Origin: Bordetella parapertussis
GTDB taxonomy: Bacteria > Pseudomonadota > Gammaproteobacteria > Burkholderiales > Burkholderiaceae_B
Length of the DNA stretch: 34,694 bases
Direction: 5' to 3'
NCBI GenBank assembly: GCA_945887835.1
Contig: CAMCZQ010000013.1
Location: 1 to 34,694 of the forward strand
The notes below the pieces were generated by a model. The model was not told the DNA's origin, made no database searches, and worked only from the letters and a program-made list of their open reading frames with translations. Below, one piece after another: positions 16,000 through 24,562 of this stretch (position 1 is its first letter; the number at the start of each line of letters is the position of its first letter). The position numbers and the translations under genes were made by a program.

Positions 16000-16019
16000 G
16001 GCCGAGCGAGCGCTCGGTC
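16000..16019 (+). other. Intra-operon hairpin between substrate-binding protein and permease genes
   Basis: GGCCGAGCG (16000-16008) and CGCTCGGTC (16011-16019) form a 9-bp inverted repeat (one G-U pair) around AG. No T-run follows, so it is not an intrinsic terminator. The position between a binding-protein gene and its permeases fits an mRNA-stabilising or differential-expression hairpin. Confidence 0.6.
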
Positions 16020-16043
16020 AAGACTGGTCTACGTCGAGAGCCC

Positions 16044-17033
16044 ATGTTTGCTTTTATTTTGCGCCGCTTGATACAAGCCGCGGGCGTCTTGCTTGCGGTT
16101 GCGCTTCTTGCTTTCGTGCTCTTTCAGTACGTGGGCGATCCGGTCATGATTATGTTGGGGCAAGAGGGGACACCTGCAGAGCGTGATCTGCTTCGAAAAG
16201 ATTTAGGCCTGAATGATCCAGTGATCGTGCAGTTCTATCATTTTTTGACTAACGCGATTCAGGGCGATTTTGGGCTGTCGTTGCGACAAGGTCAAAAGGT
16301 CTCGACCTTGCTGCGGGAACGCTTGCCCGCTACGCTAGAACTCTCGATTGCAGCCGCTTTGATTGCGTTGCTGGTGGGCTTGCCCTTGGGCGTGTATACC
16401 GCGTTAAAGCGCCATGGCAAGTTGTCGCAAGCGCTGTTGGCTTTTTCCTTGTTGGGCGTATCTTTGCCAACATTTTTAATCGGGATCTTGTTGATCTTGA
16501 TTTTTTCGGTGTCGTTGGGTTGGTTGCCTAGCTACGGTCGTGGTGACACGATCAAGCTTGGCTGGTGGACAACGGGGTTGCTGACCAAAAGCGGTTGGAC
16601 GCATCTTGTGTTGCCGGCCGTGACTTTATCGTTGTTTCAAGTCGCCCTGGTTTTGCGTTTGGTTCGCTCTGAAATGCTCGAGGTCTTGCGCACGGATTAC
16701 ATTAAGTTCGCCCGCGCACGTGGCTTAACCAGACGGGCCATTCATTTTGGGCATGCCCTGAAAAACACGCTTGTGCCGGTGATCACGATCATGGGGCTGC
16801 AGTTAGGTGGCATCATCGCTTTCGCGATTGTCACTGAAACCGTCTTTCAGTGGCCTGGCATGGGGTTACTGTTTATTCAAGCCGTGCAGTTTGCTGATAT
16901 CCCTGTGATGGCGGCTTACCTGTGTTTGATTTCTCTCATTTTTGTGTTGATTAACCTGACCGTTGATTTGTTGTATTTTGCAGTCGACCCGCGCTTAAGA
17001 GCCGGCTTAGGCAAACACTCGGGTGGGCACTAA
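16044..17033 (+). CDS. ABC importer permease, DppB type
   Basis: This 329-aa inner-membrane protein starts with a hydrophobic helix (MFAFILRRLIQAAGVLLAVA) and has further membrane helices, for example LLAFSLLGVSLPTFLIGILL. It includes the EAA loop (DYIKFARARGLTRRAIHFGH) that contacts the ATPase. The N-terminal FQYVGDPVMIMLGQEGTPAE is typical of DppB-type permeases. Its TAA shares bases with the next start (TAATG at 17031-17035), so it is translationally coupled to the DppC-type gene. Confidence 0.94.
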   Translation: MFAFILRRLIQAAGVLLAVALLAFVLFQYVGDPVMIMLGQEGTPAERDLLRKDLGLNDPVIVQFYHFLTNAIQGDFGLSLRQGQKVSTLLRERLPATLELSIAAALIALLVGLPLGVYTALKRHGKLSQALLAFSLLGVSLPTFLIGILLILIFSVSLGWLPSYGRGDTIKLGWWTTGLLTKSGWTHLVLPAVTLSLFQVALVLRLVRSEMLEVLRTDYIKFARARGLTRRAIHFGHALKNTLVPVITIMGLQLGGIIAFAIVTETVFQWPGMGLLFIQAVQFADIPVMAAYLCLISLIFVLINLTVDLLYFAVDPRLRAGLGKHSGGH

Positions 17034-17947
17034 TGAGAAGCGCTCTCTCGAAATTTTGGGAAGGTGATCTGGCGTGGTCGTGGCGACATACGCCGGTGGC
17101 AATTGTCGCCACAGTACTGTTAGCGATTTTGCTAATTGCTTCGTTCGGCGCAGATGTGTTGGCACCACACAACCCCTTTGACCTTGCGACAATCAATTTG
17201 ATTGATGCCTTAAAGCCGCCGGTGTGGCACCCGGATGGCACACAAGAGTACCTGCTTGGGACAGATAGCCAAGGTCGTGATCTGCTCTCTGCGTTGATGT
17301 ATGGCATGCGCGTGTCTTTGCTGATTGGTTTGGCGGCTGTGATCGGCGCGATGTTTTTAGGCATCGTGCTGGGTTTGATCTCAGGCTATGCGGGTGGTCG
17401 AATTGATGCCTTGATTATGCGGATTGCTGATGTCCAGTTATCGTTTCCGGCAATTTTGATTGCGTTACTGATTGACGGCGTAGCGCGTGTCGTGGTGCCG
17501 GGCGACATGCATGAGGTAATTGCGTTTCCAGTGTTGGTCGGTGCGATTGCACTAGCTGGTTGGCCTCAATATGCACGCACGGTGCGCGGTTCAACACTGG
17601 TTGAAAAAAATCGGGAATACGTGCAAGCGGCCCGTGTAATCGGCATCTCATCACCGGTCATTATGTTCAGACACGTGTTGCCCAACGTGCTGGGGCCCGT
17701 ATTGGTATTGGCAACCGTGCACTTGGCCACTGCGATCATCACCGAGGCGACTTTATCCTTTTTAGGCGTGGGTGTGCCTCCGACGTCGCCCTCTTTGGGT
17801 ACCTTGATTCGCGTTGGTAACGATTTTTTGTTTTCAGGTGAATGGTGGATTACGATTTTTCCAGGAGCGGCGCTGGTGCTATTGGTGCTGTCGGTCAACT
17901 TGTTGGGTGATTGGCTGCGTGATGCCTTGAACCCGCGTTTAAGTTGA
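17033..17947 (+). CDS. ABC importer permease, DppC type
   Basis: This 304-aa inner-membrane protein of the BPD_transp_1 type is the partner of the DppB-like permease and shares its start codon with the previous stop. Family features are LAPHNPFDLATINLIDALKP, YLLGTDSQGRDLLSALMYGM, and the EAA loop YVQAARVIGISSPVIMFRHV ending in LPNVLGPVLVLA. The C-terminal FPGAALVLLVLSVNLLGDWL is also characteristic. The next gene starts 8 nt after its stop. Confidence 0.94.
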   Translation: MRSALSKFWEGDLAWSWRHTPVAIVATVLLAILLIASFGADVLAPHNPFDLATINLIDALKPPVWHPDGTQEYLLGTDSQGRDLLSALMYGMRVSLLIGLAAVIGAMFLGIVLGLISGYAGGRIDALIMRIADVQLSFPAILIALLIDGVARVVVPGDMHEVIAFPVLVGAIALAGWPQYARTVRGSTLVEKNREYVQAARVIGISSPVIMFRHVLPNVLGPVLVLATVHLATAIITEATLSFLGVGVPPTSPSLGTLIRVGNDFLFSGEWWITIFPGAALVLLVLSVNLLGDWLRDALNPRLS

Positions 17948-17955
17948 GCCGCCTG

Positions 17956-18936
17956 ATGTCAAATATTCTTGAAGTCAAAAACCTAAGCGTTGAATTCACG
18001 ACGCGTCACGGCACACTTAAGGCCTTAAACGAGGTGTCTTTCAGCATCGCAGCGGGTGAGGTTGTGGGCGTTGTCGGCGAATCGGGCGCGGGTAAGTCTT
18101 TGACAGGCGCTGCGATTATTGGCCTGCTTGAGCCGCCGGGGCGTATCTCTGGTGGCGAGATTTTGTTGGCCGGGCGTCGCATCGATCAATTGCCAGACGA
18201 TCAAATGCGCAAAATTCGTGGGCGCGAGATCGGTGCCATTTTTCAAGATCCGCTGACGTCGTTGAATCCGTTGTACACCGTTGGGCATCAGATCACCGAA
18301 ACCATCGTGACGCACTTGCCTCTGACTTGGTCGCAAGGGCGCAACCGTGCGATTGAATTACTTGAGGCCACGGGGATCCCAGCGGCGCGCGAGCGCATCG
18401 ATCATTATCCTCATCAATTCTCAGGTGGTATGCGTCAGCGCGTGGTGATTGCCCTGGCGCTGGCGGCCGAGCCCAAGCTGATCGTGGCCGACGAACCGAC
18501 CACCGCGCTTGATGTTTCGATTCAAGCGCAGATTATTGAGTTGCTTAAAAAGCTCTGTCGCGAACAAGGTGCTGCGGTCATGTTGATCACACACGACATG
18601 GGTGTGATTGCCGAGACGGCTGACCGTGTGGTGGTGATGTACGCAGGTCGTATTGCCGAGGTTGGTAAAGTGCGTGACGTCATCCACGCGCCACGGCACC
18701 CGTATACGGTAGGGTTAATGGGTTCAATTCCCTCTATTCACCAACACGTTGAGCGCTTGGTTCAGATTGATGGCACCATGCCGCGCCTGAACGCGATCCC
18801 GCAAGGGTGTGCGTTTAACCCAAGGTGTGTGAAAGTGATGGAGCGTTGCAAACTTGAGCGTCCAGAGCTTCAAACGCGCGGAAGTTCGCAAGCGGCTTGC
18901 TGGTTGCATTTAGAGGTTGAAAACAATGCAAGCTGA
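17956..18936 (+). CDS. ABC importer ATPase, DppD type
   Basis: This 326-aa cytoplasmic ATPase has Walker A GESGAGKS, the Q-loop FQDPLTSLNPLY, signature FSGGMRQRVVIALAL, Walker B LIVADEPTTALD and switch TLITHDMG-like MLITHDMG. The oligopeptide/dipeptide-specific C-terminal extension with the iron-sulfur-type cysteine motif (GCAFNPRCVKVMERC) is present. ATG 17956 is chosen; a TTG at 17944 would extend it by 4 residues only. It overlaps the DppF-type gene by 11 nt. Confidence 0.93.
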   Translation: MSNILEVKNLSVEFTTRHGTLKALNEVSFSIAAGEVVGVVGESGAGKSLTGAAIIGLLEPPGRISGGEILLAGRRIDQLPDDQMRKIRGREIGAIFQDPLTSLNPLYTVGHQITETIVTHLPLTWSQGRNRAIELLEATGIPAARERIDHYPHQFSGGMRQRVVIALALAAEPKLIVADEPTTALDVSIQAQIIELLKKLCREQGAAVMLITHDMGVIAETADRVVVMYAGRIAEVGKVRDVIHAPRHPYTVGLMGSIPSIHQHVERLVQIDGTMPRLNAIPQGCAFNPRCVKVMERCKLERPELQTRGSSQAACWLHLEVENNAS

Positions 18937-19972
18937 TCAGATTGTTGAGGCACAGCCTTCTGTGGCCAAACAGGTTTCATCTCAACCACTTATCGAAGTC
19001 AAAAACGCTGCCCGTTGGTTTGATGTGTCATCTCCTTGGCTTGAGCGTGTCTTAGCGCGTAAGCCGCGTAGCGTATTGCGTGCAGTTGATGGCGTGTCGT
19101 TTTCGATTCGTAAAGGCGAGACGCTAGCCCTAGTTGGTGAGTCAGGTTGTGGCAAATCAACGATTGCACGCTTGTTGGTAGGCTTGTATCCACTCACTCA
19201 CGGATCGATTACGTTTGATGGTCAGCCCCTGTCGAACATGCAAGGGCGCAAAGGCTTGGCATTACGCAAGCGTTTGCAAATGATCTTTCAGGATCCGTAT
19301 GCAAGCTTGAACCCACGCTGGCGAGTTGGACGCATCATCGCCGAACCCATGCTCGCGCATACGCAACTGAGTGCAGCTGAACGCGATGAACGGGTCAGCG
19401 CGCTACTCACCCAAGTGGGTCTTCATCCTAGCGACCAAAGTCGTTACCCGCACCAGTTCTCGGGCGGGCAACGGCAGCGGATTTCGATCGCGCGTGCGCT
19501 TGCCGTCAACCCAGAATTTTTAGTGTGTGATGAGCCGACCTCGGCACTTGACGTGTCAGTGCAGGCGCAGGTCTTGAACATCATGAAAGATCTGCAGCGC
19601 AGGCTTGGCCTGACCTATTTGTTTATCTCGCACAATCTCGCGGTCGTGCATCATGTGGCCGATCGCGTGGGGGTGATGTACCTGGGGCGCATCGTCGAAA
19701 TCGCAGATCGCGACGCCTTGTTTACAACTCCCCAGCACCCCTACACCCGCCTGTTGCTCGCAGCGATCCCTGATCTGACTGGCCAGGGCAAGTCACGCAC
19801 GCCCGTTGCAGGCGAGGTCCCCAACCCCCTGAACCCACCCTCAGGCTGCACCTTTCACCCCCGCTGCCCGCACGCGCGCGAGCAGTGCAAAGCTGAAGCT
19901 CCCGTCATGCAAAACTTCAAAGGCATCCAAGTGGCTTGCCACGGGGTGGTGCAGGGTTGGGAGATGGGCTAA
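18926..19972 (+). CDS. ABC importer ATPase, DppF type
   Basis: This 348-aa ATPase has Walker A GESGCGKST, Q-loop FQDPYASLNPRW, signature FSGGQRQRISIARAL, Walker B FLVCDEPTSALD and the C-terminal motif GCTFHPRCPHAREQC. It completes the importer. ATG 18926 lies inside the end of the DppD-type gene, giving an 11-nt overlap. The ORF could start from TTG 18917, but ATG is preferred. The operon ends here, facing the minus-strand gene at 19988 with only a 15-nt gap and no recognisable terminator. Confidence 0.93.
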   Translation: MQADQIVEAQPSVAKQVSSQPLIEVKNAARWFDVSSPWLERVLARKPRSVLRAVDGVSFSIRKGETLALVGESGCGKSTIARLLVGLYPLTHGSITFDGQPLSNMQGRKGLALRKRLQMIFQDPYASLNPRWRVGRIIAEPMLAHTQLSAAERDERVSALLTQVGLHPSDQSRYPHQFSGGQRQRISIARALAVNPEFLVCDEPTSALDVSVQAQVLNIMKDLQRRLGLTYLFISHNLAVVHHVADRVGVMYLGRIVEIADRDALFTTPQHPYTRLLLAAIPDLTGQGKSRTPVAGEVPNPLNPPSGCTFHPRCPHAREQCKAEAPVMQNFKGIQVACHGVVQGWEMG

Positions 19973-19987
19973 GGTCTTGCGGGCAGC

Positions 19988-20503
19988 CTAGTGTAAAGGC
20001 CCCTTAGGCGGGTTCAAGTCGCCGCCGTCATCTTCAAACCCCACATCATCTAACTCATCATCACCCAAGTCTTCAAGCAGCTCAAGGTCAGGGTCTGGTA
20101 GCTCTTCATCAGATAATTCAAACGGTAGTAATTCAGCCAGTTCATTCGAAAAATCAAACTCGTCGCCGTTGTGATCCAGGCGCACGAAACGTGCCTCTGG
20201 ATCCTCAGTGATTTGTATAGACCAGAGGTACTGGCAATCGTAGACCTCAGTATCCAGATCTAGCCCGCCTCGCCCGCCCACAAACCGCGCACCGGGGCCG
20301 CCCATCTGTACGTGCATGGCCGTTTCGTCAGGCTTTTCGTCAATACCTAGCGGGATCGCAAAAATCACCCATTCGGCGTCGTCATCGAGCCCCACTTCGG
20401 CGAGCACCGACTTGCCCATATAGGCGCTTAAGCCATCTGCGGTCTTGCCTAGCATTAAGAGTTCTTGTTCGGTAAAGCGCAGGGTTAAATCAGGTGTGGT
20501 CAT
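19988..20503 (-). CDS. Acidic conserved-looking hypothetical protein
   Basis: This 171-aa cytoplasmic protein shows no motif I recognise. It starts MTTPDLTLRFTEQELLMLGK, contains a beta-rich middle (DAEWVIFAIPLGI, YDCQYLWSIQITEDPEARFV), and ends in a strongly acidic tail (LSDEELPDPDLELLEDLGDD) before a GDLNPPKGPLH end. ATG 20503 is preferred because the alternative 40-residue extension upstream (to 20623) is low in coding character. It is divergent from ettA across 149 nt, and its tail is unusually rich in Asp/Glu. Function is unknown. Confidence 0.7.
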   Translation of the reverse strand: MTTPDLTLRFTEQELLMLGKTADGLSAYMGKSVLAEVGLDDDAEWVIFAIPLGIDEKPDETAMHVQMGGPGARFVGGRGGLDLDTEVYDCQYLWSIQITEDPEARFVRLDHNGDEFDFSNELAELLPFELSDEELPDPDLELLEDLGDDELDDVGFEDDGGDLNPPKGPLH

Positions 20504-20652
20504 CGTGGGCTGGCCCCAAGAAGGGCAAAAATTGAAAAATAAAGTATTCGGTAGAGCGGAGCCACCATCATAGCCGCAAGCCTGCCCCCCAAGCCCCGCC
20601 CCAAGCTCTACAATAGACACCATCGATTATTTTCAATAGAGCGACAGACCAA

Positions 20653-22326
20653 ATGGCCCAGTACGTTTACACCATGCACCGCGTCGGTAAGACCGTGCCC
20701 CCCAAGCGTCAGATTTTGCGCGATATTTCGTTATCGTTTTTTCCGGGTGCCAAGATTGGCGTGCTGGGCACAAACGGGTCGGGTAAATCGACCCTGCTGA
20801 GGATTATGGCCGGTGTCGATAAAGAGATCGAGGGCGAAGCCGTACCGATGCCTGGGCTGAATATTGGTTATCTTGAACAAGAACCCAAGCTCAATCCAGA
20901 CCACACCGTGCGCGACGCGGTCGAAGAGGGCTTGGGTGCGGTGGTTGCCGCGCGCAAACGCCTCGATGCCGTGTATGCAGCCTACGCCGAGCCCGATGCT
21001 GATTTTGATGCGTTGGCAGCTGAGCAGGCTGAACTCGAGGCGGTGATCGCAGCGGCAGCTTCGAGCGGTTCAGACGATATCGAAACCCAGATGGAAATCG
21101 CGGCCGACGCCTTGCGTCTGCCACCTTGGGATGCCAACGTAGGCAAGCTGTCGGGCGGTGAAAAACGCCGGGTCGCCTTGTGCCGCTTGTTGCTGTCTAA
21201 GCCCGACATGTTGTTGCTTGACGAGCCCACCAACCACTTAGACGCTGAAAGTGTTGAGTGGCTTGAGCAATTTTTAGCGAAATTTCCCGGCACCGTGGTG
21301 GGCGTGACCCACGATCGTTATTTTTTGGATAACGCCGCTGAATGGATTCTTGAGCTTGACCGTGGCCATGGCATCCCCTGGAAAGGCAACTACAGTTCGT
21401 GGCTCGAGCAAAAAGGCGCACGCTTAAAAACTGAAGAATCGACTGAATCGGCACGCCAAAAGACCATCAAAAAAGAACTTGAATGGGTCCGTCAAAACGC
21501 CAAGGGCCGTCAGGCAAAATCCAAGGCACGTATGGCGCGCTTTGAAGAGTTGTCATCGCACGAATATCAAAAGCGTAACGAGACACAAGAAATCTTCATC
21601 CCCGTAGCAGAGCGCTTAGGTAACGAGGCGATTGAATTCGTCAACGTCAGCAAAGCCTTTGGCGATCGCTTGTTGATTGATAACTTAAGCTTTCGCGTGC
21701 CGCCGGGCGCGATTGTTGGCATCATTGGCCCGAACGGTGCCGGTAAATCAACCTTGTTTCGCATGATTGCGGGCCAAGAAAAACCCGATAGCGGTCAGGT
21801 CAATATTGGCTCGACCGTCAAAATCGCGTTTGTGGATCAATCGCGCGATTCGTTACCCAACGATAAAACCGTGTTTGATTCGGTAGCCGATGGCGCCGAT
21901 ATTTTGACAGTGGGTCGCTTTGAAATGCCCGCACGTGCTTACCTAGGGCGTTTTAACTTCAAAGGTGCCGATCAAGGCAAGATGGTGGGGCAATTATCAG
22001 GCGGTGAGCGTGGCCGCTTGCACTTGGCTAAGACCTTGATCACCGGCGGCAACGTGTTGCTGCTTGACGAACCCTCAAACGATCTTGACGTTGAAACACT
22101 GCGCGCCGTTGAAGACGCCTTACTTGAGTTTGCCGGCTCAGTCATGGTGATCAGCCACGATCGCTGGTTTTTAGATCGTATCGCCACACATATCTTGGCC
22201 TTCGAGGGCGATTCGCAGGCGGTATTTTTTGATGGTAACTATCAAGAGTATGAGGCTGATAAGCGCCGGCGTTTAGGTGAAGCGGGTGCGGCGCCTAAAC
22301 GGATTCGGTATAAGGCGTTGCGTTGA
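20653..22326 (+). CDS. ettA: EttA, energy-dependent translational throttle protein (ABC-F ATPase)
   Basis: This 557-aa ABC-F protein starts MAQYVYTMHRVGKTVPPKRQ, very close to E. coli EttA. It has two ATPase domains: Walker A GTNGSGKST with signature LSGGEKRRVAL and B site LLLDEPTNHLD, and Walker A GPNGAGKST with signature LSGGERGRLHL and LLLDEPSNDLD. The linker/P-site-tRNA-interacting region lies between them (GNYSSWLEQKGARLKTEEST through KGRQAKSKARMARFEEL). EttA binds the ribosomal E site and gates the first elongation steps according to ATP/ADP level. It is followed, 11 nt downstream, by a small metal-binding protein gene. Confidence 0.96.
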   Translation: MAQYVYTMHRVGKTVPPKRQILRDISLSFFPGAKIGVLGTNGSGKSTLLRIMAGVDKEIEGEAVPMPGLNIGYLEQEPKLNPDHTVRDAVEEGLGAVVAARKRLDAVYAAYAEPDADFDALAAEQAELEAVIAAAASSGSDDIETQMEIAADALRLPPWDANVGKLSGGEKRRVALCRLLLSKPDMLLLDEPTNHLDAESVEWLEQFLAKFPGTVVGVTHDRYFLDNAAEWILELDRGHGIPWKGNYSSWLEQKGARLKTEESTESARQKTIKKELEWVRQNAKGRQAKSKARMARFEELSSHEYQKRNETQEIFIPVAERLGNEAIEFVNVSKAFGDRLLIDNLSFRVPPGAIVGIIGPNGAGKSTLFRMIAGQEKPDSGQVNIGSTVKIAFVDQSRDSLPNDKTVFDSVADGADILTVGRFEMPARAYLGRFNFKGADQGKMVGQLSGGERGRLHLAKTLITGGNVLLLDEPSNDLDVETLRAVEDALLEFAGSVMVISHDRWFLDRIATHILAFEGDSQAVFFDGNYQEYEADKRRRLGEAGAAPKRIRYKALR

Positions 22327-22337
22327 TAGGACTCGAC

Positions 22338-22550
22338 ATGGAAGCGATCAATTTAAGTATCACCGGTATGACCTGCAGCAACTGCGTGAAGCATGTTGAA
22401 AAAGCGCTTAAAGGCGTTGCGGGTGTGACAGGGGTTGAAGTCGATTTAGCCGCCGGCGCAGCGCACGTGGTAGGTGACTTCTCAAAGGGCACAGCGGCAC
22501 TGATTGACGTGTTGAACGAAGAGGGCTACCCCGCGCAGGTCAAAAAATGA
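22338..22550 (+). CDS. Heavy-metal-associated domain protein (CopZ-like copper chaperone)
   Basis: This 70-aa HMA-domain protein has the metal-binding motif GMTCSNC (C13 and C16) and the usual beta-alpha-beta pattern ending GYPAQVKK. CopZ-like proteins pass Cu(I) to P-type ATPases. No copper ATPase is nearby, so it may serve an unlinked one. It starts 11 nt after ettA, which suggests co-transcription. A TTG at 22323 is a less likely start because it adds only MIGLD. Confidence 0.9.
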   Translation: MEAINLSITGMTCSNCVKHVEKALKGVAGVTGVEVDLAAGAAHVVGDFSKGTAALIDVLNEEGYPAQVKK

Positions 22551-22607
22551 ACATGTTCCACTAGATGCAATTGTTGAGCGACAACGAACACACCGTCACT
22601 AAAGGCC

Positions 22608-23210
22608 TTACATCGAGTGAATCTTTGGTTTAGCCGGCGACTGAAGATTTAGTTTTTTGCGATCGGGCTCAATTTCGCTAAGCGGATCCACACACTGCAT
22701 CGTGGCCAAGCAGCGTTCGGTCAGCAATTGATATTGACCGGTGCCCATTGATTTCCAGGCGATCTCTTGGTCTTTCAGCTCGCGCACCACCTTTGCCGGT
22801 GCACCCAACACCATGCTGCGCGGCGGGATGATCATGCCGGCTTTGACAAAGGCCGAGGCCCCAACGATGCTGCAGGTACCCACTACCGCCTCATCCATCA
22901 CCACAGCATTCATCCCGACCAACGCGTTACGTTCAACCCGGCAGCCATGCAAGATGGCACCATGGCCCACGTGGCCATCCGCCTCAACCACGGTTTCGCG
23001 ATCTGGAAACCCATGCACCACGCAGCTATCCTGAATATTGGCCCCTTCTTCGATCACAATCCGCCCAAAGTCTCCACGTAAGCTTGCCAAAGGCCCGATA
23101 TAACAACGTGCGCCAATGATGACGTCACCGATCAACACCGCGGTGGGGTGTACGTACGCGGTTGGGTGAACGACAGGGGTGACTCCGTCGATGGCATAGA
23201 CCTTTAGCAT
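22608..23210 (-). CDS. paaY: PaaY-like hexapeptide-repeat protein (gamma-carbonic anhydrase fold)
   Basis: This 200-aa left-handed beta-helix protein is close to PaaY/Cai[21 protein letters not shown], then [20 protein letters not shown] and [20 protein letters not shown]. Metal-ligand His residues of the gamma-carbonic-anhydrase type are visible (H66 in VVHGFP, H83 and H88 in [11 protein letters not shown]), with the 5-residue spacing of the last two. PaaY is a thioesterase linked to phenylacetate degradation and protects the pathway from stalled CoA esters. No other paa gene is in the window, so here it may serve another acyl-CoA pathway. The ribosome binding site AGGATAAG precedes the start; the gene is divergent from the thioesterase. 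Confidence 0.9.
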   Translation of the reverse strand: MLKVYAIDGVTPVVHPTAYVHPTAVLIGDVIIGARCYIGPLASLRGDFGRIVIEEGANIQDSCVVHGFPDRETVVEADGHVGHGAILHGCRVERNALVGMNAVVMDEAVVGTCSIVGASAFVKAGMIIPPRSMVLGAPAKVVRELKDQEIAWKSMGTGQYQLLTERCLATMQCVDPLSEIEPDRKKLNLQSPAKPKIHSM

Positions 23211-23284
23211 ATTGGCTTATCCTGTGTGTCATGAGCTTAATAGCCTTGTTATCATACTTCTCATTAAACCTAAACAGAGACATC

Positions 23285-23743
23285 ATGAGCCGAGCCCCAG
23301 CCCAAACCCGTGACGCGTTCGCACACTTTCACAAAATCGAAACCCGTTGGAAAGACAACGACGTCTTTGCTCACGTCAATAACGTTGTGTACTACTCGTA
23401 CTTTGATACGGCGGTCACCGCTTTTTTGATTAAACAGGGCGTGCTCGAATTGCAAAAGTCAAAGCTCGTGGGCTTAGTGGCTGAAACGCATTGCCGCTTT
23501 ATCAGTTCGATGGCGTTTCCGGATACCGTGTATGTTGGCATACGCTTGGGCAAACTTGGTAATAGCAGCATTCGCTACGAAATCGGTATTTTCAGAAATG
23601 ACGACATGCAGGCTTCGGCGCAAGGGTATTTTGTGCATGTGTATGTTGATTTAGCCACCAATAAAGCCGTACCTGTGCCAGAGTCACTGCTTAAGGCTGC
23701 AGACCTATTGCGCGTACCAGGCTTAGGTGTCGTCGAACATTAA
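23285..23743 (+). CDS. 4HBT-type acyl-CoA thioesterase
   Basis: This 152-aa hotdog-fold protein has the 4HBT signature KIETRWKDNDVFAHVNNVVY, with the catalytic Asp in WKDNDVFAH. Such enzymes hydrolyse acyl-CoA or hydroxybenzoyl-CoA esters in the cytoplasm. The start ATG 23285 is used because the upstream extension from 23231 carries no conserved sequence. It is divergent from the PaaY-like gene with a 74-nt spacer, and the MBL gene follows 57 nt downstream. The substrate is not predictable. Confidence 0.87.
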   Translation: MSRAPAQTRDAFAHFHKIETRWKDNDVFAHVNNVVYYSYFDTAVTAFLIKQGVLELQKSKLVGLVAETHCRFISSMAFPDTVYVGIRLGKLGNSSIRYEIGIFRNDDMQASAQGYFVHVYVDLATNKAVPVPESLLKAADLLRVPGLGVVEH

Positions 23744-23800
23744 CGTCAGTCTCGTATTCATTCTTTATAACGCCAGCTAAAAGCGAAGGACACACCGCTT

Positions 23801-24562
23801 ATGAAAATGCATATTCTCTCTGGCGGTCGTCTACGCTTGCGTAAAAGTATTTATATGCCGGATGCTGAGCGAGCAGAGCTTATCGACCTACCGGTGAATT
23901 GCTATCTGTTGCGCCATCCAGAAGGCAATGTCTTGTTTGATACGGGCTGTCATCCTTCAACCACCAAAGATGCCGCAGGTCGTTGGGGTTCGATTGCAAA
24001 GGCGATTGTGCCGATTTCAAAGCCAGAAGAAAATCTCATCGATCAATTAGCGCTGGTTGGTTTACAACCAAACGATATCGACGTAGTGGTGAATTCACAT
24101 TTTCATTCTGATCATTGTGGCTGTAACGAGTTTTTTAAAAAGGCAACGGTGATTTGCCACGCTAAAGAACTTGAGGCAGCTAGCGAACTTGGCGCTGAAA
24201 AAATGGGCTACCTGGCGGTGGATTGGAAACACTCATTACCCACCGAAACGATCACCGAGCAGCGTGACTTGTTTAATGATGGCCGCATCGTGTTGCTGCC
24301 TATGCCAGGTCATACCCCGGGCATGACAACCGCACTAGTGGGTTTAGATCGCTCTGGCTCATTTTTACTAGCTTCAGATGCGGTGGCGTTGCGCGCAAAT
24401 CTGGATTTGGATATCAACCCCCGCAACACCTGGAGCCCTGAGCATTCAAGTCAATCGATGAGTGAAATTCGAAAAATCGAAAATGCTGGCGTCACGGTCT
24501 TGTTTGGGCACGATGGCGAGCAGTGGAAGGGCTTGCTGAAAGGGGTTGAGTTTTACGACTAA
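23801..24562 (+). CDS. Metallo-beta-lactamase-fold hydrolase, N-acyl homoserine lactonase-like family
   Basis: This 253-aa MBL-fold protein has all metal-binding motifs: HFHSDHCG (H100, H102, D104, H105), MPGHTPGM, LASDAV and the final FGHDGEQW. Overall length and the FGHD end match the AHL-lactonase-like (AiiA-type) subgroup. Ribosome binding site AAGGA precedes ATG. It has no signal peptide and is likely cytoplasmic. It may hydrolyse a lactone or similar ester, and quenching of acyl-homoserine-lactone signals is only one option. Its end overlaps the convergent 304-aa gene by 4 nt. Confidence 0.87.
   Translation: MKMHILSGGRLRLRKSIYMPDAERAELIDLPVNCYLLRHPEGNVLFDTGCHPSTTKDAAGRWGSIAKAIVPISKPEENLIDQLALVGLQPNDIDVVVNSHFHSDHCGCNEFFKKATVICHAKELEAASELGAEKMGYLAVDWKHSLPTETITEQRDLFNDGRIVLLPMPGHTPGMTTALVGLDRSGSFLLASDAVALRANLDLDINPRNTWSPEHSSQSMSEIRKIENAGVTVLFGHDGEQWKGLLKGVEFYD

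Noticed and set aside
22551-22607. TTGTTG/CAACGA inverted repeat between the HMA protein and paaY genes as a terminator
   Set aside because: The stem is only 6 bp with one G-U pair and no T-run follows, so it is too weak to call.
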